A stretch of 64,000 nt of DNA from Hymenobacter armeniacus (GCF_014699055.1 NZ_JACXAC010000001.1:744001-808000), one strand, 5' to 3'; numbered from the stretch's first letter, positions 9,577 to 18,690 are shown. A program made the numbers and translations. The notes: generated by a model not told the origin, from the sequence alone.

Positions 9577-10950
9577 ATGGATGAAGTAACTCCCCAGCCG
9601 ATGCCCCGGCTGCTTGCCGGCTTTTTATGGCCCGCGCTATTCGGCGTGCTGCTGGGATTGGCCGGCTGCAGCAAGCCGCAAACCCTACAGGCCCTGTTTC
9701 AGAAAGCCACCCCCCACGAGGCCTACGCCCGCCAGCTGCACCAGGCGGGGCTCGACCGGCGCCCGGCCGGCCGTACCTGGCTGGCCGCGGCTGACAACGC
9801 CCTGCGCGACTCCCTAGTGGTGACGCTGCCCTTTGCCGAAACCGGCTATTTCCGGCCCGAGCGGCCCCTGGCGGCCAGCTACCGCTACGCCGTGCGCGCC
9901 GGCGAGCAGGTGCACGTGAGCCTGGCGGTGGCCCCTGGCGCCAGTGCCCGCGTATTTCTGGACGCTTTTGAGGTGGAGCCGGGCCGCGTGCCCCTGCCCG
10001 TTGCCAGCGCCGATACCTTGGTGCTCGATTTCCGCTACCGGGCCGAAAACGACGCCCAGCACTTGCTGCGCCTGCAGCCCGAGTTGCTGGCCGCCGGCCG
10101 CTACACCCTCAAAGTAAGCCGCGAGCCCAGCCTGAGCGTGTTCCCCGTGCAGGGGCGCACCGATGTGGCCGTGGGCAGCTTCTGGGGTTCGGACCGCGAC
10201 GGGGGCGCCCGCCGACACGAGGGCATCGACATTTTTGCGCCGAGAGGTACCGCCGCCGTGGCCGCCGTGGCGGGCTACGTGACGCGCACCGGCGAAACCC
10301 CGCTGGGCGGCCGCGTGGTGTGGCTCACCGATGCCGAGCACAACGAGCACCTCTACTACGCCCACCTCGACCGGCAGCTGGTGAGCCCGGGGCAGCGCGT
10401 GCAGCCCGGCGATACGCTGGGCCTAGTGGGCAACACGGGCAATGCCCGTACCACGGTGCCGCACCTGCACTTTGGCATCTACCGCGGCGGCCGCGGCGCC
10501 GTCGACCCGTTTCCCTTCGTGCGCCGCGCCGAAAGCCCCGCCCCGGCCACGCCGGGCCCCGACCGCCGGGGCGACTTTGTGCGCCTGCGCGAAGCGGCCT
10601 GGCTGCAGCCTACCTCGGCCCCAGTCAAAGGAGCCGGCCGTGTGCCTGTAGCCCGCCTCACCCCGCAGGAGCCGCTGCTGGTGGTGGGCCAGCAGGGCGC
10701 GGCCCTGCGGGTGCTCACGCCCGGCGGACAGGCCGGCTACGTGCTTGCCAAAGCCGTGGTGAGCGCCAAAGACGCGCCCTTGCGGCGCCTGAACCTGGCC
10801 GCCAGCAAAGAGCTATTGACCGGCCCGGCGAGTGAAGCGCCGGCCGTCGGGGCCCTGGCCGCGCATGCGCCGGTGGCGGTTTTGGGTCAGTCTAAAGCTT
10901 ACAGCTTGGTTCGCGGGCCTCAGAATGAAATTGGCTGGATGATTTTATAA
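9577..10950 (+). CDS. M23 family metallopeptidase lipoprotein
   Basis: Probable peptidoglycan endopeptidase anchored by lipid. The frame is open far upstream, but only as antisense of the HMG-CoA lyase gene. The ATG at 9577 has GGAGGG 12 bases before it; ATGs at 9565 and 9601 are alternatives. A signal peptide ends in lipobox GLAGC (Cys31). After a domain of about 170 residues comes the LytM/M23 core: RRHEGIDIF with His214 and Asp218, and VPHLHFGIY with His296 and His298, a complete zinc site. The C-terminal 140 residues look like two SH3-type segments. Size is 457 residues. Divergent from the lyase gene. Confidence 0.9.
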   Translation: MDEVTPQPMPRLLAGFLWPALFGVLLGLAGCSKPQTLQALFQKATPHEAYARQLHQAGLDRRPAGRTWLAAADNALRDSLVVTLPFAETGYFRPERPLAASYRYAVRAGEQVHVSLAVAPGASARVFLDAFEVEPGRVPLPVASADTLVLDFRYRAENDAQHLLRLQPELLAAGRYTLKVSREPSLSVFPVQGRTDVAVGSFWGSDRDGGARRHEGIDIFAPRGTAAVAAVAGYVTRTGETPLGGRVVWLTDAEHNEHLYYAHLDRQLVSPGQRVQPGDTLGLVGNTGNARTTVPHLHFGIYRGGRGAVDPFPFVRRAESPAPATPGPDRRGDFVRLREAAWLQPTSAPVKGAGRVPVARLTPQEPLLVVGQQGAALRVLTPGGQAGYVLAKAVVSAKDAPLRRLNLAASKELLTGPASEAPAVGALAAHAPVAVLGQSKAYSLVRGPQNEIGWMIL

Positions 10951-10983
10951 TAAATTGAAATTCATCCATAAGTTGTAGGCTGG

Positions 10984-11805
10984 CTAATGCTTGAGTAGAA
11001 CCTTTGAATAGGTCAGCTTGCCGCCTTTGTCGTAGTACTCTGTCTTGACCAGGCCCACTGTCGGGTCATAATAATCGACCTGCCGGCCTGCGCTTTTGAG
11101 GACGAGGTCGGCGCGGGCGGCGGTGGCCAGCTCGCGCTGGCTTTCCACCACGTAGCAGCGGAAGGTGCCAGCGGGCACGGTAACGGGTGTGGGGGCGGCT
11201 TTCACCTTGCGGTCGCGCACGGTGGTGCTCACCTTGGCAATGGCCACCGAAGGGCTGCTCACCTGCACCACCACGCCGCCATCGGGCAGGCTGCTGCCCA
11301 CGGTGGGGTTGTTGGGCCACGCCAGGGGAGTGCCGGTGTAATTTTTAAGACGCTCGCGAAACGACTTCAACCCGTCGTAGTTGATTTCGGCCAGGCCGTC
11401 GGTAAACGTGGTGTCGCGGCGGCAGAAGAAGGTTACGTCCTGCTGCTGCTGTACGTGGTTGGACAGGTCGTAAAGCCCGCTTTTCAAGCGCACGGTGGTG
11501 CTCACCAGCGTTTTTTTCTTCTTCGAGGTCGAATCAGTGCTAATCTTTACCACGCGGTACCGCCAGGTGCCAGTGGACTTGCCCTTGGCGTCGAGCAGCT
11601 GGTATTCAAGGTTCTGGCCCTCGCGCAGCCCGAAGGGATGGGCGCAGGATGCGGCCGAAACCTTTTGGAAGGAGAGCAGCGACAAATCGGCCGATGAAGG
11701 AGCCTGAACGCTGTCGCGCGAGGGTTGGGCCGGGCCCGGTACGGCCAATAAGTTGAGAAGCAGGCAGGCTACGACGCGAGGTGCGCGGGGAATAGGGTAG
11801 TGCAT
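10984..11805 (-). CDS. Secreted TapB/DUF3108-like protein
   Basis: A 273-residue exported protein with an N-terminal signal (hydrophobic about 10-26, cleavage near AQP). The mature part starts ...HPFGLREGQNLEYQLLDAKGK and ends with VPAGTFRCYVVESQ, YYDPTVGLVKTEYYDKGGKL, a pattern I associate with TapB and DUF3108-like proteins of Bacteroidota. The Gly-Thr-Phe plus conserved Cys step and the 'YxxxVGLVK' strand near the end are typical. Molecular role is unknown; the fold is probably a periplasmic lipocalin-like or LolA-like beta structure. It is convergent with the M23 gene, with no clear terminator between them. Confidence 0.75.
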   Translation of the reverse strand: MHYPIPRAPRVVACLLLNLLAVPGPAQPSRDSVQAPSSADLSLLSFQKVSAASCAHPFGLREGQNLEYQLLDAKGKSTGTWRYRVVKISTDSTSKKKKTLVSTTVRLKSGLYDLSNHVQQQQDVTFFCRRDTTFTDGLAEINYDGLKSFRERLKNYTGTPLAWPNNPTVGSSLPDGGVVVQVSSPSVAIAKVSTTVRDRKVKAAPTPVTVPAGTFRCYVVESQRELATAARADLVLKSAGRQVDYYDPTVGLVKTEYYDKGGKLTYSKVLLKH

Positions 11806-11886
11806 TGCGAAAGAGTTGGTAGGGTGAAAGTAGGCAGCAGCTTTCGATTGGGAGGGGCCCCGCCTACGGCAACCCGTTTTGGCGCG

Positions 11887-11916
11887 TTGCGTTAGCGGAA
11901 GCGGGCCCGTACTTTG
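11887..11916 (+). promoter_or_regulatory. Candidate promoter of the small gene pair
   Basis: TTG at 11887-11889, a 20-base spacer, and TACTTTG at 11910-11916 resemble TTG-N19-TAnnTTTG with one base missing in the -7 box. The predicted start of transcription is about 45 bases before the ATG at 11969. Confidence 0.5.
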
Positions 11917-11968
11917 CGGCCCTGCTGCACCCGCGGGTGCACACTGCTACACCACTTATTCCACAATC

Positions 11969-12214
11969 ATGCCCGAAACCTCTTCTTCTAACTGGGCCGA
12001 CATGGCCGCTTCCTTGCTGGGCAAGCTGTCGGGCGGCGTCGAACTCAGCTGTGCCTTCGAACAAATGGAGCTCCAGGTGCCCAACCCCCAGAACCCCAGC
12101 GCCCCCGCCGCCACCTGGAAGCTGAACGGCTCGGTGCGCATTCGCACGCGCGGCGAGCAGCCCTCGGGCGGCGCCCCCCAATTGCCGGCCAGCCCCTCCG
12201 AGCCCGGTGCCTAG
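11969..12214 (+). CDS. Small protein of unknown function, first of a coupled pair
   Basis: An 81-residue protein with ATG at 11969, behind a candidate promoter; the frame is open from 11879 but the extra residues overlap that promoter. It has no signal peptide or membrane helix. The centre (VELSCAFEQMELQV ... TWKLNGSVRIRTRG) looks like alternating beta strands, and the C-terminus is Pro/Gly/Ala-rich. I recognise no family. The stop lies inside the next gene's start region (8-base overlap), so the two products are probably made together and may interact. Confidence 0.6.
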   Translation: MPETSSSNWADMAASLLGKLSGGVELSCAFEQMELQVPNPQNPSAPAATWKLNGSVRIRTRGEQPSGGAPQLPASPSEPGA

Positions 12215-12545
12215 CGCCCTCGAAATCGACGCCCAGCTCGTCATCACCTGGAACGGGCACCCGCTGCAGCTGGCCGCGGCGGGTACCTACCTCATTCTCA
12301 ATATTCCGAGCCAGCAGGTGCTCGACCTGCTCACGGCCGGCCCGCCCAAGGCGCCAGGGGCATCCAAAGCCCCCAAGCCGCCCGGCCCCGACCCGCTGCA
12401 GCAAATCAACGACCTGGCCCGGCAGCTGGGCTGGGTGCTCGACCTGCGCGTGGGCGGCAAAACCTACGTGACGTTTGGCGTGCAGCGCAGCCCCAAAATC
12501 ACGCTGAATGCGGTGCTGGGCAAAATCGGCTCTTTCTTTAAATAG
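12207..12545 (+). CDS. Small protein of unknown function, second of a coupled pair
   Basis: This 112-residue protein begins at a GTG at 12207, eight bases inside the end of the previous gene, which indicates translational coupling. The N-terminal half (LVITWNGHPLQLAAAGTYLIL) and the C-terminal half (LDLRVGGKTYVTFGV) look like beta strands. They are separated by a Lys/Pro/Ala-rich linker around residues 48-62 and the helix PLQQINDLARQLGW. There is no signal peptide, membrane helix or known motif. A cytoplasmic partner of the preceding 81-residue protein is the simplest reading. Confidence 0.6.
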   Translation: MPSALEIDAQLVITWNGHPLQLAAAGTYLILNIPSQQVLDLLTAGPPKAPGASKAPKPPGPDPLQQINDLARQLGWVLDLRVGGKTYVTFGVQRSPKITLNAVLGKIGSFFK

Positions 12546-12578
12546 CGCGGTCTTGAGGGGGGGCTAAATTCGGGCTTT

Positions 12579-12607
12579 TTGCAACTAATTTTTTCCCGAT
12601 TAGTTTG
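12579..12607 (+). promoter_or_regulatory. Candidate promoter of the oxidase subunit III-like gene
   Basis: TTG at 12579-12581, a 19-base spacer and TAGTTTG at 12601-12607 fit the Bacteroidota promoter pattern except for a one-base shorter -7 box. The ATG is at 12634. Confidence 0.6.
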
Positions 12608-12633
12608 GAGAGTGTACCCCCTGGCCCGCCTCC

Positions 12634-13287
12634 ATGAGTTCCGAACTAAACCCCAAAAACCGGGTAGATGCCCGCCAACGGTCCTCGACGTTTGGGCGCA
12701 TCGAACGCATGCCGCCCCTGGTCATGGCGCTGTATTTGGCGCTTATGGCCATCAGCGTCATGTTTGTGGTGCTGGTGGCGGCTTACGTGGTGGCCCGCCT
12801 GCAAAGCGGGGTGCCCACGGGCCTGCACCCGCTGCCGCGCTACTTCTCTTTGAGCACCATCGTGCTGGTGCTCAGTAGCTACACCATGGCGCAGGCCCCG
12901 CGGCTGTATGCGCAGGACGACCTAGCCAGCCTGGGCCGCTGCCTGGGCGCCACGCTGCTGCTGGGCTGTGTGTTTGCGGGGCTGCAGGGGCTGGGCTGGC
13001 GCGAGCTCCTGGCGCACGGCGTGCCGTTTGGTGGCCCGGGCAGCAAGAGCAGTGGGCAGTTCATCTACCTGATTTCGGCCCTGCACGTGGCGCACCTGCT
13101 GGGCGGCATGTTGTTTCTACTGGCTTTTTTGCTGCGTGTGTTACACAACGGGCGCGACGCCGTGCGCACGCTGGTGTTCATTCGCAACCCGTACTATCGG
13201 CGGCAGCTGCAGCTGTTGGGCACCTACTGGCACTTTATCGATGTGCTGTGGGTGCTGCTGTTTGCGGTATTCCTGTTTCTCTACTAG
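12634..13287 (+). CDS. Haem-copper oxidase subunit III-like protein
   Basis: A 217-residue polytopic protein with about five membrane helices: 30-52, 70-85, 103-121, 145-170 and 195-217. It matches cytochrome c oxidase subunit III best at the end, where YWHFIDVLWVLLFAVFLF reproduces the conserved last-helix signature, and at ISALHVAHLLGGM. The five-helix short form is common in bacterial cytochrome c and quinol oxidases. Subunits I and II are not in the window, so this gene is an orphan here. It may belong to the general oxidase or to a nitric-oxide-reductase-type complex. A promoter-like sequence precedes it, and a convergent gene ends 13 bases after it. Confidence 0.85.
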   Translation: MSSELNPKNRVDARQRSSTFGRIERMPPLVMALYLALMAISVMFVVLVAAYVVARLQSGVPTGLHPLPRYFSLSTIVLVLSSYTMAQAPRLYAQDDLASLGRCLGATLLLGCVFAGLQGLGWRELLAHGVPFGGPGSKSSGQFIYLISALHVAHLLGGMLFLLAFLLRVLHNGRDAVRTLVFIRNPYYRRQLQLLGTYWHFIDVLWVLLFAVFLFLY

Positions 13288-13300
13288 CCCGGCTGCTGCG

Positions 13301-15568
13301 CTAGGGAATGACTTCGAGCCAGCCCCGGAAGCGGCGGCCGTCGGTGTAGGTGATGTAGTAGTAATAGATGCCTGTACTGCCCTGGCCGGGCCAGCGAAAT
13401 TCCCGGTCGGCCGACTCGAACACCTGCTGGCCCCAGCGCGAAAAAATCTTGATGCCAATGAACTGCGAGTCGCAGAAGTTGGGCGGCAACTCGGGCAGGC
13501 GGAACTCGTCGTTTTGGCGGTCGTTGTTGGGCGTGATGATGTTGTAGAGTTTCACGGCCACCGTGTCGGGGCTGCGCACCCGCAGGCGCACGCGCTGCTG
13601 CTGCGGCAGCGGGCGACAGGTGGCATCAATGAGTTGGAACGTGACCACGAGGTCGCGGTGCAGGTTGGCGGCCGCGCAGCTCACGTCCCAGTGAAAGGTG
13701 CCCGTGGCCACGCCGCTGCCATTTTGGGCCTCAAAGCGCATGCCAGCATTGCTCAGGTCGAAGCCTTCCTTGCCTTCGAGCGTGTTGCCGGTGGCTATCA
13801 GGGTGAGGCCGTCGCGGTCCGGGTCGACGCCCGTGAAGTGCGCCGTGTATTGCCGGCCCAGGGGCAGCTCCACCAGCGGCAGGTCTTCGCCGGGCTTATT
13901 CGCGGGCAGGTCAGAGGTAAGGGTGGGCGCCCGGTTGCTGTACTTCACCACAAACGGCACGCTTTGCGTCACGGCCTGGCGGCCGTTGCAGGGCTGGGTA
14001 GCGGCGGCAAACTGAAACGTAAAGACCGAGTCGGGTCCCACCGCCCGGCAGTCGACCCGCCAGGTGAAGCGCCCCCGCTGCTCGCGCCCCGAAGTGCCCT
14101 GCGACAGGGTGGCGCCCAGGCCGGTGGGGCTAAAGCCCGCGCCGGTCATTTCCAGCTGCACGGGGTCGTTGTCGGGGTCGGTGCCGGTGAGGTCGAAGCT
14201 CACCAAATCGCCGATGCGCACCCGGATTGGCCGCGTAGGGCTGGCCGTTGTGGTGAGCTGCGGCGGGGAGTTGGGCGGCGGCACGGCCGTGAAAGCCACG
14301 CGCACGGTGTCGCGCTTGGGTAGGCTGCAGCCGTCGTCGCCCACCACCACATCCAGCAAATACACCTTGCCCTGCGAGTTCAGGCACTCCGGGAAGCACA
14401 GCGTGGCCGTGAGGGTGTCGGGCGAGCCCGGGCTGCGCACCGCCCCGCTCGAAGCGGTGGAAAAGCTGGGCAGCAGGCCCGTAAAGTTGACCGGGCTGAG
14501 CGACAGCGTCAGGCGGGAGTTGGGGTCGGGGTCGGTGAAGCGCAGGCGGACGCAGTGGTTGCCGCCCGGCACCAGTCGCAGCGTGTCGCGCTTGGGGCGG
14601 TAGGGGGTTGGGTTGCCGGGGCTGGGAAACAACACCAGGTTGGGCTTGGTGTTGGGCGAGCAGTTGAGCACCATGAGCTGAAAGTCGCGGCGCGACTCGC
14701 CGATTTTTTCGCCCTTGCGGTACTCGGAGCAGCGCACGCCAAACACGAACAAGCCCAGGTCGGTGGGCCGCACGGTGAGGCGGCCGGTGGCCCGGTTGAT
14801 GCTCAGCGTAGGACTGCCCGGAATCTGGTTGAGGGTGCTCAGGCCACCGCTCCAGGCAATGGGCGCGTAGGGCGCCGGCTCGGCCGAGGCCGGCTTCGGC
14901 GTGTTGGTGTTGGAGTGGCCGTTGAGGGGCGTCACCATGTCGTAGACCAGCGAGTCGCCGTCGGCGTCCTGGCCGCCAAAGTCGTAGTAAAACAGCTCGT
15001 TGCGGCAGGCGTAGTCGGCCAGGGGCGGGAAAATGCGCGGCGTCGAGTCGTAAAACGGCTGGCCGCGGCGCACCACCGCCGGAAACTCCAGGTAGAAGGC
15101 CTGGGCCGCATTGCCGGGCGCCACAATGTTGCTGATGCTGTTGTTGCGGCAGCAGCGCTCCACCGCCACGTAGTAGCCCTGCACGCTGCTGTAGGTGCCC
15201 GGCGGCAGCGTGATGACCTTGCTGTACACCAGCCGCCGGGTGCTGAGCGTGGGCTTGGCACAGGCCGGGTTGGTGTAGTTCACGAAGGTGTTGCTGGTGA
15301 GCGGCAGCACCACGTTGGCCATGCGTTGGTTGGTGGCTTTCTCGAAGATGCTGGCGGTCAGGTCGGCGTCGAGGGCGCTGGCGCTGCCGTTAGCTGCGTC
15401 AAAATACAGGTTGAGCAGCAGCGTGTACGTTTCGCCGCTGTTGTGCACCAGCTCCATCTCGCCGCCCACGATGTGCGTGGCCTGCGCCGGGTGGGCCATC
15501 CCCAATAATCCACTCAGCAGCACCAAAAGCAGCCGCGCCGCGCCCGGCAGACGAAGGGGGATGGACAT
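13301..15568 (-). CDS. Large secreted surface protein with T9SS type B sorting domain
   Basis: The ATG at 15568 gives a proper signal peptide (MSIPLRLPGAARLLLVLL..., cleavage near AQA) followed by THIVGGEMELV, a start seen in many secreted Cytophagales proteins; the longer frame from 15640 lacks this logic. The 755 residues contain repeated Ig/cadherin-like beta segments, including DPDNDPVQLEMTG and VDPDRDGLTLIATGN. The C-terminus has IITPNNDRQNDEF and IKIFSRWGQQVFES, then a Tyr-rich YYYYITYTDGR, the gliding-motility-associated (type B) sorting domain that directs export by the type IX system. It is likely an adhesin or surface structural protein. Convergent with the oxidase gene and divergent from the M1 peptidase gene. 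Confidence 0.92.
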   Translation of the reverse strand: MSIPLRLPGAARLLLVLLSGLLGMAHPAQATHIVGGEMELVHNSGETYTLLLNLYFDAANGSASALDADLTASIFEKATNQRMANVVLPLTSNTFVNYTNPACAKPTLSTRRLVYSKVITLPPGTYSSVQGYYVAVERCCRNNSISNIVAPGNAAQAFYLEFPAVVRRGQPFYDSTPRIFPPLADYACRNELFYYDFGGQDADGDSLVYDMVTPLNGHSNTNTPKPASAEPAPYAPIAWSGGLSTLNQIPGSPTLSINRATGRLTVRPTDLGLFVFGVRCSEYRKGEKIGESRRDFQLMVLNCSPNTKPNLVLFPSPGNPTPYRPKRDTLRLVPGGNHCVRLRFTDPDPNSRLTLSLSPVNFTGLLPSFSTASSGAVRSPGSPDTLTATLCFPECLNSQGKVYLLDVVVGDDGCSLPKRDTVRVAFTAVPPPNSPPQLTTTASPTRPIRVRIGDLVSFDLTGTDPDNDPVQLEMTGAGFSPTGLGATLSQGTSGREQRGRFTWRVDCRAVGPDSVFTFQFAAATQPCNGRQAVTQSVPFVVKYSNRAPTLTSDLPANKPGEDLPLVELPLGRQYTAHFTGVDPDRDGLTLIATGNTLEGKEGFDLSNAGMRFEAQNGSGVATGTFHWDVSCAAANLHRDLVVTFQLIDATCRPLPQQQRVRLRVRSPDTVAVKLYNIITPNNDRQNDEFRLPELPPNFCDSQFIGIKIFSRWGQQVFESADREFRWPGQGSTGIYYYYITYTDGRRFRGWLEVIP

Positions 15569-15650
15569 GGGTAGCGGAAAAAGCGTAGAAAATCCTGAAT
15601 TAAGCCGAAATATACGCCCGATGCGGCCAACTTCCGGCATGCTGGCCCGT

Positions 15651-15680
15651 TTGCCAACGGGTTGAACCGCCGTACCTTGG
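15651..15680 (+). promoter_or_regulatory. Candidate promoter of the M1 peptidase gene
   Basis: TTG at 15651-15653, exactly 19 bases, then TACCTTGG at 15673-15680, one mismatch from TAnnTTTG. The start codon is 64 bases further on. Confidence 0.55.
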
Positions 15681-15743
15681 CCCAGGCAAAGCCCGGCTCA
15701 CCAACCGCCTCCTTTCCCTTATCACTGCCATTCAATTTTTTAT

Positions 15744-17822
15744 ATGCGTCGCTTCTTCTACGCTTTTCTCGCCCCGTGTTTGTTGTGGGCTGCGGCCCCG
15801 CTGGCGGCCCAAACCGTGCCCGTCGCCACCGGGACTAGCCTGCTACCCCGGCCCGACCAGGATGCCGGTTTGCTGTGCGCCAAAGCGCACGTGAACGCCG
15901 CGGCGCGCACGGCCACGTCGTCGGTGCGGCACCGCGCAAAAATGGAGCGCTACGACGTGAAGTACTATAAGCTGGACCTGGCCATGGAAAACAACTCGCT
16001 GAACGTGGCCGGCTCGGTGTGGATGCGCGTGCGGGTGCGCGGCACCCAGGCCCTCGATTCGCTGGCGTTTGAGCTCTACCAGGCCCCGACCGGCTCGCCC
16101 GCCGGCACGGCCACGCTGCTCATCGACTCGGTGGTGGTGAACGGGCGGCGCTCGCCCGGCATCCGGCGCAGCGGCAACGACGCCACCGCCGCGCTGGCCC
16201 AGCCGGCCGCCGTGGGCACCTTGGCCGATGCCCGCATCTATTACCACGGCACGGCCCCGAGCGGCAACTCGGCCGCCATCGGCAACGGCCTGAGCACGGC
16301 CAGTACCGTGCACCTCGAAACCAACTCCGGCTCTAATACTTTTCCCTACAACGTCACGTGGTCTCTGTCGGAGCCGTTTTCGGCCCATGAGTGGTTTCCG
16401 TGCAAGCAGGTGCTCACCGACAAGGCCGATTCCTCCGACGTGTGGGTGACCACCACGCTGCCCAACAAAGTGGGTTCCAACGGCGTGCTAAACCGCACCG
16501 TACCGCTGCCCAATAACAAGGTGCGCTACGAGTGGAAGTCGCGCAATCCCATCGACTACTACTTGATTTCGGTGTCGGTGGCGCCCTACGTTGAATATCT
16601 CACCTTCGCGCACCCGGCCGGTGGGCCGACCGTCCCCATCGTCAACTACGTCTACAACCAGAGCTACCTCAACTTCTGGCAATCAAGCATCGACCGCACA
16701 GCGGGTTTCATTGAGAATTACTCGGCGCTGGTGGGACTCTATCCTTTTGCCAACGAGAAATACGGCCACACCACGGTGCCCATCTACGGCGGCATGGAGC
16801 ACCAGACCATGACTTCGCAGGACGGCTTCGAGTTCACCCTTACGGCCCACGAGCTGTTTCACCAATGGTTTGGCGACAACGTGACCTGCGCCACTTGGGA
16901 AGACATCTGGCTGAACGAAAGCTTCGCCTCCTACGGCGAGTACCTGTCGCTGCAGGCCTTTGGCCAGCCCGGCGACGCCCGCTACTGGATGAACACCGCC
17001 CACTCCTATGCGCAGTCCTCGTCGGGCACCATCTACGTGCCCGATACCACCAACGTAAACCGCATTTTCGACTACTTCCTCTCCTACAAGAAGGGCGCGG
17101 GCGTGGTGCACATGCTGCGCTACCTGTTGAACGACGACGCCAAGTTTTTCCGGGCGCTGCGCACGTACCAAACCCAGTTCCGTGGCTCGACGGCGCGCAC
17201 GGCCGACCTGCAGCGCATTTTCGAGGCCGAGGCCGGGCGTCCGCTGGGCTACTTCTTTCAGCAGTGGTTTCGGGGCCGTGGCTATCCCACGTTCAACGGG
17301 CGCTGGAACCAGGGCGGCAACAACTTCGTGCTGCGCGTCACCGAAACGGCTTCGGTGCCGGGCACCACGCCCTTCTTCGAAACCGACGTCGACTACCGCC
17401 TCTCCTTCTCAAACGGCACCACCCAAACCGTGCGCCTGCACCAAGCCAACCCCACCGAAACCTACCTGCTGACCGTGAATGGCACCGTCACGAGCGTGGC
17501 CGTCGACCCCGACCAGTGGGTGCTCGACCTGCCAGCTTCCGGCGCCGTGCGCGACAATACCCTGCTCGCCACGCAGCCAGCCTCGAAAGCACCGGTGCTG
17601 GCCCTGTTCCCCAACCCGTGCCGCGACGAGCTGCAGCTGCCCGGGGCGCCGGCGGCCACGGCCCTGGTGCTCGATGCCACGGGCCGCGTGGTGATGCGCG
17701 AGCGCATTCTGGCCGGCCAGCCCCGGCTCAACACCCGCACCCTGGCGCCGGGCCTCTACCACCTGCGGCTGCTCAGTGGCAGCGGCGAGTTGCTGGGGCA
17801 AGGCCGTTTCGTGCGCGAGTAG
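15744..17822 (+). CDS. Secreted M1 family metallopeptidase with T9SS type A sorting domain
   Basis: Zinc aminopeptidase exported through the type IX system. The 692 residues start with a signal peptide (cleavage near LAAQ). The M1 domain has GGMEHQTM, a variant of the substrate-binding GxMEN, and the zinc site HELFH at 369-373 followed 18 residues later by Glu392 in WLNESFASYGEY. The C-terminal 80 residues form a type A sorting domain: LALFPNPCRDEL, LDATGRVV, LAPGLYHLRLL. The first membrane-proximal part carries the M1 beta-saddle. The His in place of Asn in the GxMEN-type loop is notable but occurs in this branch. A strong terminator follows. Confidence 0.94.
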   Translation: MRRFFYAFLAPCLLWAAAPLAAQTVPVATGTSLLPRPDQDAGLLCAKAHVNAAARTATSSVRHRAKMERYDVKYYKLDLAMENNSLNVAGSVWMRVRVRGTQALDSLAFELYQAPTGSPAGTATLLIDSVVVNGRRSPGIRRSGNDATAALAQPAAVGTLADARIYYHGTAPSGNSAAIGNGLSTASTVHLETNSGSNTFPYNVTWSLSEPFSAHEWFPCKQVLTDKADSSDVWVTTTLPNKVGSNGVLNRTVPLPNNKVRYEWKSRNPIDYYLISVSVAPYVEYLTFAHPAGGPTVPIVNYVYNQSYLNFWQSSIDRTAGFIENYSALVGLYPFANEKYGHTTVPIYGGMEHQTMTSQDGFEFTLTAHELFHQWFGDNVTCATWEDIWLNESFASYGEYLSLQAFGQPGDARYWMNTAHSYAQSSSGTIYVPDTTNVNRIFDYFLSYKKGAGVVHMLRYLLNDDAKFFRALRTYQTQFRGSTARTADLQRIFEAEAGRPLGYFFQQWFRGRGYPTFNGRWNQGGNNFVLRVTETASVPGTTPFFETDVDYRLSFSNGTTQTVRLHQANPTETYLLTVNGTVTSVAVDPDQWVLDLPASGAVRDNTLLATQPASKAPVLALFPNPCRDELQLPGAPAATALVLDATGRVVMRERILAGQPRLNTRTLAPGLYHLRLLSGSGELLGQGRFVRE

Positions 17823-17835
17823 CTTTCGCCTAAAC

Positions 17836-17876
17836 AAAAAAAGGACGCCGGCGCATGGGGCCGGCGTCCTTTTTTT
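17836..17876. terminator. Bidirectional intrinsic terminator
   Basis: A 16-bp stem (A7 GGACGCCGG at 17836-17851 with 17861-17876) and a nine-base loop, flanked by A and T tracts. It serves the M1 gene and the convergent gene at 17893. Confidence 0.9.
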
Positions 17877-17892
17877 ATGTGCTAACTGCGCC

Positions 17893-18657
17893 TCAAAACG
17901 TGTCGTGGTATTCGCGGATGCGGGCCTGGGTGGCCGGGTCGGGCATCGGGGCATCGAGCAGGCTTTTGAGCAGCTCCTCAAACGAGCCGGCCGGCGTGAA
18001 GCAGGGCTCCAGCATGGCGTTGGTGGCGAGGCGGATGAAGAAAGGTTCGCCGTTGAGGGCCACCAGGTCGATGGTGATGAGGCCGAAGCGCTGGTTGCAG
18101 TGGCCGGTGGTGGGGCAGTCGGTGGGGTTGGGCTTGAAAAGCTGTTTGAGGGTGGTTTCGGTGTGGCCGGCGCGCTGCTTCACGCCGCGGTCGGCGCAGG
18201 CGCGGTGGTAGCCCAGGGCCAGCACCCGTTCGCCCAGGTGCTCGTAGAAGTGCCGGAAGTTGCCCGGCCCGATGCTGTCGTCGAAGAACAGCAGCACGCC
18301 CTGGCGGCCGCTTTCGCGCAACGGCTCCACGCGCAGGCCGCGGCTGCCGCCGGCCCCGCCTTTGTGCAGGTGGTAGGCCTTGTAATACGGTCCCAGCCAG
18401 TTCAGAAACACGCGTTGCTCCACCCAGCGGGCGTGCCGGGCCGCTTGGCCCGGCGACAGCTTCACCGAGCGCCACGCGGGGCGAGCGGTGCCGTGCGGCC
18501 GAAATAATTTCTGGAGAAAATTGAACAAGAGCGGAAGCGTTAATGGAGTCGAAACACCGGCTGGGGCAAATAGTTTAGCGGGCTTGGGTGGGCACGGCGC
18601 CGGTTTGGGCGCGTGCGGGGCCGGTTTTGTCCGGCGCTTGCCGATATCGTGCCACAT
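17893..18657 (-). CDS. Conserved-looking protein of unknown function
   Basis: The frame gives 254 residues from the only ATG near its start. The first 35 residues are Pro/Lys-rich and may not be translated; a TTG near LLFNFLQKLFRP is an alternative start. The body is well structured: KGGAGGSRGLRVEPL, GVLLFFDDSIGPGNFRHFYEHLGERVLALGYHRACADR and FGLITIDLVALNGEPFF, with several Cys and His. There is no signal peptide or membrane helix. I recognise no family. Codon use resembles the neighbours, so it is probably a resident gene rather than recently acquired. Confidence 0.6.
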   Translation of the reverse strand: MWHDIGKRRTKPAPHAPKPAPCPPKPAKLFAPAGVSTPLTLPLLFNFLQKLFRPHGTARPAWRSVKLSPGQAARHARWVEQRVFLNWLGPYYKAYHLHKGGAGGSRGLRVEPLRESGRQGVLLFFDDSIGPGNFRHFYEHLGERVLALGYHRACADRGVKQRAGHTETTLKQLFKPNPTDCPTTGHCNQRFGLITIDLVALNGEPFFIRLATNAMLEPCFTPAGSFEELLKSLLDAPMPDPATQARIREYHDTF

Positions 18658-18659
18658 GC

Positions 18660-18690
18660 AAAAGCCGGCCCCCGAACGGGAGCCGGCTTT
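18660..18690 (-). terminator. Terminator of the DUF2147 gene
   Basis: The nine-base stem GCCGGCTTT/AAAGCCGGC (18661-18669 with 18682-18690) is followed on the minus strand by TTTT. It lies directly in front of the next minus-strand gene's start. Confidence 0.65.

Noticed and set aside
16865..17833. Plus-strand frame of 322 residues inside the M1 gene
   Set aside because: Overlaps the verified M1 catalytic domain in another frame and is Arg/Pro-rich without motifs.
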